Assembly: GCA_902494585.1 (NCBI GenBank)
Contig: CABUUD010000044.1
Location: 1-13,349 of the forward strand
Origin: an uncultured Collinsella sp.
GTDB lineage: Bacteria > Actinomycetota > Coriobacteriia > Coriobacteriales > Coriobacteriaceae
DNA length: 13,349 nt
Direction: 5' to 3'
Shown: one piece after another, positions 6,912 through 12,470 of the stretch
Position numbering within the stretch: position 1 is the first letter of the stretch
Layout of the letters: every line of letters starts with the position of its first letter
Notes under the pieces: generated by a model
Seen by the model: the letters and a program-made list of their open reading frames with translations, nothing else
Told to the model about the DNA's origin: nothing
Databases searched by the model: none
Translations under genes and position numbers: made by a program

Positions 6912-8045
6912 CTACAGGAGCTCGATTTTGCCGTCCTTCACGGTGAGTCCCATGTTGCCCGAGAGCAGATCGTCCAGGCGCGAGCCCACAAGCTCAAAAC
7001 GCCAGCCTTCGCGCAGGGGACTTTGCTCAGGATGCTCAATGTAGTCGGCCAGGTCATCGCGCGAGGCAATGACCGAAGTCGCCACGCCCGAGCGCTCGGC
7101 AACTAGGCGAATGAGCGCGTACATGAGATCCGTCACGCTCTCCAGCTCCGGAGAGATTTGGCGATGCCCGCGCACCATAAGCGGCAGGCGGTCGTGCGGG
7201 CAACTCGCGCCGCGCTTAATGGCCATCAACGCGCCATCCACGTCGCGCTCCCCCAGCTGGTCGGTGCCGCGAATGCTGCGGAACTCCTCAACACGCACGG
7301 GATTGCGCTTAACCAGGGCCAACAACGTATCGTCGGACATAACCCACTTGCGCGGGATGTTGCGCCGCTCAGCGCGGTCCTCACGCCAGGCGGCAAGCTC
7401 GCGCGCAATGCCCAGCTGATGGCGGCTACACGAGTTGATGCGCTTGACCTTGCGGAACGCCTCATGGCGATCGGCACGGTAGTGCGACTCGTCGGCCAGA
7501 GGGCGCAACTCATCGAGCACCCAGTCCACGCGGCCCAGCTCGCGCAGACGGCTCATCATCTCGGTATAGGCGACGATCAAGTACTTGACGTCATCGATCG
7601 CGTACTCGATCTGCTTGTCGCTCAGCGGGCGGCGCGACCAATCGGTCAGCGACTCGGTCTTGGGAAGTGATACGCCGCAGAACGTCTGAACGAGCGCGCC
7701 ATACGAAATCTGCTGGCGCTCGCCCAAAAAGGCGGCGGCAACCTGCGTGTCAAAAATCGGTCGCGGCAGTGCGCCCACGGTATGGAGCATAACCTCCATG
7801 TCTTGAGAGCAAGCATGGAACACCTTGACCACGCCCTCGTCAGCCATAAGCTCGGCAAGCGGCGATAGGTCGTCGATCACCAGAGGATCGACCGCGACAC
7901 TCTCGGCGGGGGTGGCAATCTGGACCAGGCACAGGCGCGGATGAAACGTGCGCTCGCGCAAAAACTCGGTGTCGACGGCGATCGCGTCGAACTCGCGGGC
8001 GCGCTGGCAAAAGTCGACCAGAGCCTGATGTGTGGAAATGTACAT
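6912..8045 (-). CDS. rnd: Ribonuclease D-like 3'-5' exoribonuclease
   Basis: This 377-residue protein has the RNase D layout. The DEDDy nuclease domain comes first: motif I AVDTEF (Asp25, Glu27), motif II FHACSQDME (Asp82), and motif III YAIDDVKYL with Tyr148 and Asp152. The family block LTDWSRRPLSDKQIEYA lies just before motif III. An HRDC domain for nucleic-acid binding follows at about 205-285 (ARELAAWREDRAERRNIPRK). It probably trims 3' ends of tRNA and other stable RNA precursors in the cytoplasm. I start at the ATG at 8043-8045, which opens directly into the conserved N-terminus. Its ribosome binding site is weak (GATGGGTTG). A GTG at 8081 would add 12 residues and has no better site. 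It is divergent from the lipid kinase gene. Confidence 0.92.
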   Translation of the reverse strand: MYISTHQALVDFCQRAREFDAIAVDTEFLRERTFHPRLCLVQIATPAESVAVDPLVIDDLSPLAELMADEGVVKVFHACSQDMEVMLHTVGALPRPIFDTQVAAAFLGERQQISYGALVQTFCGVSLPKTESLTDWSRRPLSDKQIEYAIDDVKYLIVAYTEMMSRLRELGRVDWVLDELRPLADESHYRADRHEAFRKVKRINSCSRHQLGIARELAAWREDRAERRNIPRKWVMSDDTLLALVKRNPVRVEEFRSIRGTDQLGERDVDGALMAIKRGASCPHDRLPLMVRGHRQISPELESVTDLMYALIRLVAERSGVATSVIASRDDLADYIEHPEQSPLREGWRFELVGSRLDDLLSGNMGLTVKDGKIELL

Positions 8046-8109
8046 ATCAACCCATCGAATAAGGTTAGGCCCGAAAAACACGGGTAGGATATCGGCATTG
8101 CTCTACAAC

Positions 8110-8115
8110 TATACT
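8110..8115 (+). promoter_or_regulatory. Possible -10 box for the lipid kinase gene
   Basis: TATACT lies 28 bases before the lipid kinase start, in the 98-base divergent gap (8046-8143) with rnd. The -35 region is not recognisable, so this is tentative. Confidence 0.35.
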
Positions 8116-8143
8116 CGGTTAGTCACAGAACGGGAACGTAAGT

Positions 8144-9061
8144 ATGCGCTGCCTTATCATCCACAACCCGGCATCGGGTCCCAGCTCCGATGAAATCTTC
8201 GCATTCACGCACGCCCTTGCACAGGGCGGCGACGAGGTCGTGATGCGTTTTATCGGCGATGGCATGGAGCCCGAGGACGCGGTAGCGGACGTTCGTGAGT
8301 TCGATCGCGTGGTCGTTTCGGGTGGCGACGGCACCGTCTCCAACGTGCTCGACCAGATGCGCGGGTGCGGTGTCCCCACGCTCGTCTTCCCCTCCGGCAC
8401 AGCCTGCCTGTTCTTTAACAACATCGGTAATGCCCCCGAGGCAGCGGCACTTGCCAAGGCTTGCCGCGCCGGCCGCACGGTCAAGGTGGACATGGGTGAG
8501 CTCTTTTGGCTCGACGAGAACGGTAACGAGAAGCGCCACGGCTTTATCATCATCGCCGGCTCGGGCTTCGACGCCGAGATCATGATGAAGGCCGCTCCCG
8601 CCAAAAACGACATTGGCGAGATCGCCTACTTCCTCTCCGCGCTCGCTACGCCCAACCCCACGGTGGCGCACTTCACCATTGAGCACGACGGCATTGTCGA
8701 GGAGCTCGACGGCATCTGCTGCATGGCAGGCAATACCTCGGTCATCCAAAACGACATCAACCTATTCCCTAACTGCCGCATGGACGACGGCATGGTCGAC
8801 ATCGTCGTTATTGAGCCCGTACGCACGGTGCAGCTGCTCCCCACGGTAATTACCGCCGCGCTCGACCCCGCTGGCAAATTGCTCGGCCGTCCGCAGTTTA
8901 AGATCATCCAGACCAAGGAAGCCAAGATCACCTGCACGCCATCGCTGGGCATGCAGTTCGATGGCGAGATCATCTCCAGCAACTCCGGCGTCTTTGGCGC
9001 CCGCGCGCTGCCGCAATGCCTCGATCTCATCGTCGACGAATTTTCACCGCTCGGAAAATAG
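8144..9061 (+). CDS. Diacylglycerol kinase family lipid kinase
   Basis: This 305-residue protein has the DAGK catalytic fold of the YegS/DgkB/BmrU type. The N-terminal strand LIIHNPASG (4-12) is the family's first nucleotide-binding loop. VVVSGGDGTVSNVL (57-70) holds the GGDGT motif, and FPSGTA (82-87) is the second glycine loop. The C-terminal beta-rich domain ends with MQFDGEIISS, where the FDGE motif supplies a catalytic Asp/Glu. Members phosphorylate diacylglycerol or related lipids with ATP at the inner membrane face. The second loop reads PSGTACLFFNNIG rather than the more common P-GTxNDFAR, so the lipid substrate may differ. The ribosome binding site (GGGAACG) is modest. A small membrane protein follows nine bases after the stop and is probably co-transcribed. 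Confidence 0.9.
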   Translation: MRCLIIHNPASGPSSDEIFAFTHALAQGGDEVVMRFIGDGMEPEDAVADVREFDRVVVSGGDGTVSNVLDQMRGCGVPTLVFPSGTACLFFNNIGNAPEAAALAKACRAGRTVKVDMGELFWLDENGNEKRHGFIIIAGSGFDAEIMMKAAPAKNDIGEIAYFLSALATPNPTVAHFTIEHDGIVEELDGICCMAGNTSVIQNDINLFPNCRMDDGMVDIVVIEPVRTVQLLPTVITAALDPAGKLLGRPQFKIIQTKEAKITCTPSLGMQFDGEIISSNSGVFGARALPQCLDLIVDEFSPLGK

Positions 9062-9070
9062 GAGGACCCC

Positions 9071-9163
9071 ATGAACGACAATCCCCTGATTGGCTTTATC
9101 GTCATCGTCTTGGCCATGCTCGTCGGTTACGCCATCAATGTGATTCACCGCCGAAAGAAGTAA
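9071..9163 (+). CDS. Small single-span membrane protein (30 aa)
   Basis: This 30-codon frame begins ATG AAC GAC AAT and ends AAG AAG TAA. AGGAGG overlaps the stop codon of the lipid kinase and lies five bases upstream of the ATG, an excellent ribosome binding site. The product has a short polar N-terminus (MNDN) and one hydrophobic helix at about 5-24 (PLIGFIVIVLAMLVGYAINV). It ends in a basic tail, HRRKK, predicting the C-terminus on the cytoplasmic side. I do not recognise a family. Tight coupling to the lipid kinase suggests the two are made together. It could be a membrane partner or anchor for the kinase, but nothing in the sequence proves this. A strong terminator follows. Confidence 0.7.
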   Translation: MNDNPLIGFIVIVLAMLVGYAINVIHRRKK

Positions 9164-9196
9164 ATCAACATTGGTATGATATTCATCCAGTTATCG

Positions 9197-9246
9197 ACTC
9201 TCCCGTTGTTTATGCAAATCCTAAACAGCGGGAGAGTTTCCTTTTT
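9197..9246 (+). terminator. Strong Rho-independent terminator
   Basis: ACTCTCCCGTTGTTTA (9197-9212) pairs with 9222-9237 over 16 positions, with one wobble, around a nine-base loop. TTTCCTTTTT follows. It ends the lipid kinase-small protein unit. Confidence 0.92.
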
Positions 9247-9471
9247 GAGCACTGTCTGGCGCTTTATTCAGCTATAGTAAATGCAGGGTGCCTTTATTTA
9301 ACTAAAGCCATATAATGAGTATTATTATCCGCTCATCGTATATTTCTTCACGCTCATCGAGTAAAAGCTGTTGTCAAATGAATACTCTTTAAACTTCCTT
9401 TAGGCTAGTAGATGTATTTATTAGCTGAAGCTCCGTACGATTTCGCGGGGTTTCAACAGTTGGGAGGGATC
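9247..9471 (+). promoter_or_regulatory. Upstream region of the dipeptidase gene
   Basis: This AT-rich stretch holds no convincing gene; with the terminator it makes a 308-base gap (9164-9471). TATAAT at 9311-9316 is an exact -10 consensus without a clear -35. A short dyad ATAAT/ATTAT follows at about 9313-9326. Two copies of CGCTCATCG lie at 9330-9338 and 9351-9359, spaced 21 bases start to start, about two helical turns. A possible -35-like TTGTCA lies at about 9373. Transcription from the TATAAT would leave a leader of roughly 150 bases and would place the CGCTCATCG pair downstream of the start site. Confidence 0.4.
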
Positions 9472-11271
9472 ATGAGGTTTACTCATCCTGTCAACACGCT
9501 CAAGAAGCTTGGCTGCGGCCTTGCATTTGGAGCAGCGGCCATTATGGCTATGCCGACTTCGGCGCTCGCTTGCACCCAGATCTACATGGGCAGCCAGCTC
9601 ACGGCAGACGGCAACACGTACTACGGCCGCTCCGAGGACTTCGGCCCGCGTTACGTCAAGCACTTTGGCATCGAGCCCGCACACAAGGACGGCAGCAAGT
9701 ACACCTCGGTCGAGTCCGGCTTTGAATACAAGTCCAAGGGCGCAACCTACCGCTACACCTTCGTTCGCGACAACCCCTCTCAGTGGGAAGATCGTTACGA
9801 CGCATATTCCGAGGCTGGCATCAACGAGAAGGGCGTTTCCTGCTCTGCCACGCTGAGCACCTCCTATAACGAGAAGGCAGAGGAAGCCGACCCCGTCACC
9901 GAGGAGACCGGCATCGGCGAGTACAACTACGCCAGCGTCATTCTGGGCGAGAGTGCCACGGCCCGCGAAGGTGTCGAGCTCCTCGGCAACCTGATTGACG
10001 AGCAGGGCGTCTGCTCCAACGACCAGATCATCATCGCCGACAACAACGAGACCTGGCTGTTTGCAGCGCTTTCCGGCCATCAGTGGATTGCCATGAGGCT
10101 CACCGACGATATCGCCTCGCTCAACCCCAACATCGGCAACCTCACCTATGACGTCGACCTCGACGACACCGAGAACTGCCTCCACTCCGAGGGCATCGAG
10201 TCCATGCCTAAGGAGAAGGGCTTTGCCGAGTACACCGACGGCAAGTTCGACGTCGCCAAGACCTACGGCGAGGAGATTAGCGAGGCCGGTATGCACCAGT
10301 GGTCGCGCTATGTCCAGGGCCGCGATTACTTCATGGCTCCGCTTGCCGAGGGCACCGACTACGAGATCGTCAAGGACGAGCGCGAAGACGCTCGTGCGAC
10401 GACCGGCGCCCTGGTCCACGAGATGCAGCCGCTGTTCTTTACGCCCGGCAAGTCCGACTGGAACACCTTTGAGATGATTCGTTCCTTCGCCGCTCGCGGC
10501 GAGAATGTCGCCGGCCTCAACGCCAACACCGACGGCGCCTATGCCATCGGCTCCAACCGCAACACCGAGATCCACACCTTCCAGATCCGTCACGGCATGG
10601 ACTCCGAGATCGCGACCATCCAATGGGAGATGCTCTCCAACGCCGAGTTCTCCGTCGCTATCCCCCTCTATTCCGCACTGCTCACCGAGGTCAGCCCCTA
10701 CTTCAGCGATCAGGATGTCTCCTTTGATCACTGTGAAGAGGAAGACGTCGTGAACAACGAGGAGCCCAAGAACTCCATCAACTACGTTCTCATGGACATC
10801 AACACGCTTGCCTATGAGAACCGCGACAGCTGCGCCACCGGCGTCCGCGCCTATCTCGACGCCCTGCAGAAGGAGCTCATTGAGCAGAACCTGACCGTCG
10901 ACGAGGCCATGCAGGCCGCCAAGGACACCGAGGCCCGCACCGCCCTGGCCAACAAGGCCGGCAAGGCAGCGACCAAGAACACCTACGTCAAGTGCAAGGC
11001 CATGCTCGAGGAGATGCGCGACTACCTCAAGGAGGGCGACTTCTCCGAGGAGTTCGTCCCGAGTGACTACGATGCCGACAACGACTGCCTGGTCGAGTCC
11101 ATCACCTACGCCGACGAGGCCCTCTCCGATGAGGACGTTGCCGAGCCCGAGGTTGAGGAAGAGGCGACCGAGGAGAAGTCCGAGGGCAACAACATGGCCG
11201 CCATGGCCGTTGGCGCCATCGTCATCATCGGTGTCTGCGGCTTCGTGCTCTATCGTCGCAAGAAGGCCTAA
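9472..11271 (+). CDS. Secreted, membrane-anchored C69-family dipeptidase
   Basis: This 599-residue protein resembles peptidase family C69 (PepD-type N-terminal nucleophile dipeptidases). Residues 1-33 form a signal peptide: basic start, hydrophobic core LAFGAAAIMA and a PTSALA cleavage site. Cleavage would expose Cys34, and the mature CTQIYMG then YYGRSEDF match the family N-terminus, with Cys as nucleophile. The mid-domain ATAREGVELLGNLIDEQG and IIIADNNETW are also typical. The C-terminus has an acidic linker (about 555-573), one hydrophobic helix and RRKKA, so the enzyme should face outward, held by a C-terminal membrane anchor without LPXTG. The ATG at 9472 has GGGAGGG four bases upstream; an upstream frame start at 9412 precedes that site. 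It likely cleaves dipeptides at the cell surface. Confidence 0.93.
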   Translation: MRFTHPVNTLKKLGCGLAFGAAAIMAMPTSALACTQIYMGSQLTADGNTYYGRSEDFGPRYVKHFGIEPAHKDGSKYTSVESGFEYKSKGATYRYTFVRDNPSQWEDRYDAYSEAGINEKGVSCSATLSTSYNEKAEEADPVTEETGIGEYNYASVILGESATAREGVELLGNLIDEQGVCSNDQIIIADNNETWLFAALSGHQWIAMRLTDDIASLNPNIGNLTYDVDLDDTENCLHSEGIESMPKEKGFAEYTDGKFDVAKTYGEEISEAGMHQWSRYVQGRDYFMAPLAEGTDYEIVKDEREDARATTGALVHEMQPLFFTPGKSDWNTFEMIRSFAARGENVAGLNANTDGAYAIGSNRNTEIHTFQIRHGMDSEIATIQWEMLSNAEFSVAIPLYSALLTEVSPYFSDQDVSFDHCEEEDVVNNEEPKNSINYVLMDINTLAYENRDSCATGVRAYLDALQKELIEQNLTVDEAMQAAKDTEARTALANKAGKAATKNTYVKCKAMLEEMRDYLKEGDFSEEFVPSDYDADNDCLVESITYADEALSDEDVAEPEVEEEATEEKSEGNNMAAMAVGAIVIIGVCGFVLYRRKKA

Positions 11272-11292
11272 GACCCTCACGTTCCGAGAGAC

Positions 11293-11320
11293 GGGCGGGG
11301 TCGCATGAGTCATCCCGCCC
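11293..11320 (+). terminator. Terminator-like hairpin after the dipeptidase
   Basis: GGGCGGGGT (11293-11301) pairs with ATCCCGCCC (11312-11320), nine pairs with one wobble and a ten-base loop. A second hairpin CCTGCC/GGCAGG follows (about 11327-11347) around CTTTTGACC. There is no long T tract directly after the first stem, so termination strength is uncertain. Confidence 0.55.
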
Positions 11321-11358
11321 GCTCAGCCTGCCCTTTTGACCGGCAGGAAACGCCGCCG

Positions 11359-11408
11359 AAATCTTTTCAAAAAAAGATTTCCCCGCACACACTTCGCTGT
11401 GCTATAGT
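11359..11408 (+). promoter_or_regulatory. Putative promoter and dyad ahead of the Trp leader
   Basis: TATAGT at 11403-11408 is a good -10 box, 58 bases before the leader start codon. The -35 position is poor (TTTCCC at about 11378 with over-long spacing). Just upstream is a perfect nine-base inverted repeat, AAATCTTTT (11359-11367) and AAAAGATTT (11372-11380), separated by CAAA. Its position overlapping the -35 region suits an operator or an UP-like A/T element. As RNA it would be a weak stem belonging to the previous transcript. Confidence 0.45.
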
Positions 11409-11466
11409 GCAGCGCAACAGCAATGAGGTGCAACCGCGCCAAGGCATCACGAAAGGAGCCACCAAG

Positions 11467-11535
11467 ATGATGAACACGATGAAGTCCCTCAACAACTGGT
11501 GGTGGCGTGATGCGAATACGATCGGTCGAAAGTGA
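11467..11535 (+). CDS. Tryptophan-rich leader peptide (22 aa)
   Basis: This short frame begins ATG ATG AAC and carries NNWWWRDAN: three consecutive Trp codons at 11497-11505 in a 22-residue peptide ending IGRK, then TGA. AAAGGAG at 11452-11458 gives a strong ribosome binding site eight bases upstream. A longer in-frame start (11305) has no such site and is rejected. The peptide is a ribosome stall sensor rather than a functional protein, as in classical and actinobacterial trp leaders. When charged tRNA-Trp is scarce the ribosome should stop at 11497-11505; otherwise it reaches the stop at 11533-11535. It lies 37 bases upstream of the terminator and 146 bases before the TrpP-like gene it is expected to control. 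Confidence 0.9.
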   Translation: MMNTMKSLNNWWWRDANTIGRK

Positions 11536-11602
11536 GTCCCTCACGCCTGTTTTTGCGCTCTAGGTGATTGGAAGGCCTCCGGTTTCGACCGGGGGCCTTT
11601 TT
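11504..11602 (+). promoter_or_regulatory. Ribosome-mediated Trp attenuator with antiterminator
   Basis: Several exclusive pairings can be read directly. GGCGTGA (11504-11510, starting in the last Trp codon) pairs with TCACGCC (11541-11547). CGGTCGAAA (11523-11531, in the last codons of the leader) is an exact complement of TTTCGACCG (11583-11591), which is the terminator loop plus the start of its descending arm. Forming this nine-pair antiterminator destroys the terminator. A ribosome stalled at the Trp codons would cover roughly to 11518 and leave 11523-11531 free, giving read-through. A ribosome at the stop codon covers 11523-11531, so the terminator forms. With the first pairing in place the antiterminator would be a pseudoknot, so its exact role is open. 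Confidence 0.85.
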
Positions 11603-11634
11603 CTATCTCGAGCCCGATCGCATTCGCATCACGC
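11505..11634 (+). repeat. Long-range 21-base inverted repeat bridging the attenuator
   Basis: Positions 11505-11525 (leader codons directly after the Trp run) are the reverse complement of 11614-11634 at 20 of 21 positions; the only mismatch is A11518 against C11621. The left arm overlaps both the 11504-11510 segment and three bases of the antiterminator strand. The right arm lies beyond the terminator and ends 32 bases before the S-component ribosome binding site. Pairing would enclose the terminator hairpin in a large stem. Confidence 0.85.
11572..11602 (+). terminator. Intrinsic terminator of the Trp attenuator
   Basis: AAGGCCTCCGGT (11572-11583) pairs fully with ACCGGGGGCCTT (11588-11599), one T-G wobble, closing a TTCG tetraloop. 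A short T run follows (TTT before C at 11603). The 12-pair stem lies between the leader peptide stop and the S-component gene and is the regulated stop signal. Confidence 0.93.
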
Positions 11635-11680
11635 GCCTCCGTTTTTCTCTTACACTCCCTTTTTCGAAAGGACTTTCACC

Positions 11681-12256
11681 ATGTCTCAGAACACCACCGC
11701 CACCGCCCAGCCCCGCACCGTCCAGACCGCCGACCGCGGCAAACTCGATATCCGCGCCCTTGTCCTGCTCGCCATCCTGCTTGCCGCCGGCTTCATCCTC
11801 AACTTCACCGTCGGCAAGGCAATCTCGGGCATCTCGGGCGGCATGATCAGCCCCGAGTTCATCATCTCGGCTTTCTGCCTCACCATCCTGGTCGTTCGTC
11901 CCAACATCGGTCAGGCACTCGTCATCGGCCTGATCTCGGCCGCCGTGATCCAGATCACCACCACATCGCCGTTTGTCGATTTTGCCGCCGAGGGCATCGC
12001 CGCCATGCTCATGGCCGTCATTGTCAACGCTGCTGCCAAGGGCGGCCAGGTTAAGCCCGCCGTCGCCATCGTCGCAACCTTCGTGACAACCTTTGTCTCG
12101 GGCGTCATCTTCATGGTCATAAAGATGACCATGCTCGGCGTGGTGGGCGAGCTCGCCGCAGCCATGCTGCCCGTCGTCGCCATGACCGCCGTATTTAACG
12201 CCATTCTGGTCGGCGCCCTCTACCTGCCCATCCAGAAGGCCCTGAAGCTCAACTAA
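11681..12256 (+). CDS. trpP: TrpP-like ECF transporter S component (tryptophan uptake)
   Basis: This 191-residue hydrophobic protein has about six membrane segments after a polar N-terminus of some 23 residues. It resembles the TrpP/YhaG family of ECF substrate-binding subunits: GISGGMISPEFIISAF (about 50-65), a central loop QITTTSPFVDF (about 87-97) and VTTFVSGVIFM (about 128-138) parallel GGM-P, TTGFPGG and GTLVSGTVF in Bacillus TrpP as I recall that sequence. It would bind tryptophan and work with an ECF module (ATPases and T protein). The ATG has GAAAGGA eight bases upstream. The Trp leader and attenuator directly upstream independently support tryptophan as substrate, and an ECF-type ATPase follows on the same strand. 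It contains no Trp residue. The family match is from memory of conserved motifs, so other aromatic or indole-related substrates are possible. Confidence 0.8.
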   Translation: MSQNTTATAQPRTVQTADRGKLDIRALVLLAILLAAGFILNFTVGKAISGISGGMISPEFIISAFCLTILVVRPNIGQALVIGLISAAVIQITTTSPFVDFAAEGIAAMLMAVIVNAAAKGGQVKPAVAIVATFVTTFVSGVIFMVIKMTMLGVVGELAAAMLPVVAMTAVFNAILVGALYLPIQKALKLN

Positions 12257-12262
12257 CCCGCT

Positions 12263-12363
12263 CGGCTTTGCGAGCCACCCCATCTTGGCGTTCATTCGTC
12301 GCTCGCGTACCCAAGTACGCTTCGTTCCTCTTTCGCGCCAACCTGGGGCACCTCGTAAAGCCG
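12263..12363 (+). repeat. Structured dispersed repeat, copy 2
   Basis: This 101-bp palindromic element begins six bases after the trpP stop. The outer stem is CGGCTTTGCGAG (12263-12274) with CTCGTAAAGCCG (12352-12363), with one G-T pair. Then come a 3x3 internal loop, CCCCA/TGGGG (12278-12282 with 12344-12348), a 2x2 loop (TC opposite CC; GG opposite GA on the other strand) and TTGGCG/CGCCAA (12285-12290 with 12336-12341). The core hairpin is GCGTAC-CCAA-GTACGC (12305-12320). The core and its flanking segments match copy 1 at 6766-6863 read on the minus strand, while the stems differ but still pair. It sits inside the ECF operon between the S component and the ATPase. Confidence 0.75.
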
Positions 12364-12410
12364 TCTCCGTGCTTCACCGCCAAAGACTGTCCCAAACAAC
12401 GAGCTCTTGA

Positions 12411-12448
12411 GGACGTTCTTATAAACGACTGGACATGCAAGAACGTCC
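12411..12448 (+). other. 10-bp inverted repeat upstream of the ATPase gene
   Basis: GGACGTTCTT (12411-12420) pairs perfectly with AAGAACGTCC (12439-12448) around an 18-base loop, 12 bases before the ATPase ribosome binding site. TGTCC at about 12388-12392 can alternatively pair with GGACA in that loop (12431-12435). It may adjust expression of the ATPase relative to the S component, or be an operator. There is no T tract. Confidence 0.5.
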
Positions 12449-12470
12449 CCAATGACTATGAAAGGTACCC

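Noticed and set aside
9330..9359. CRISPR array
   Set aside because: Only two nine-base repeats are present, without spacers of regular length or cas genes. They are better read as possible regulator sites.
9560..9590. Lipoprotein signal (lipobox) in the dipeptidase
   Set aside because: The residues before Cys34 are A-L-A rather than an L-[AS]-[GA] type lipobox. The Cys also matches the C69 N-terminal nucleophile, and a C-terminal membrane anchor is already present.
9421..11313. Long minus-strand open frame (630 codons) opposite the dipeptidase
   Set aside because: The plus strand encodes a full C69 dipeptidase with signal peptide and anchor. The antisense product has the low-complexity Gly/Val/Leu/Asp pattern of shadow frames.
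11305..11535. Longer 76-codon protein containing the leader peptide
   Set aside because: The upstream start has no ribosome binding site and lies before the proposed promoter and within the preceding terminator hairpin. The strong AAAGGAG favours the short 22-codon frame.
11409..11680. T-box riboswitch for tRNA-Trp
   Set aside because: I looked for the T-box core sequence and a specifier stem ahead of the S component and found neither. A translated leader with WWW and an exact antiterminator explains the region better.
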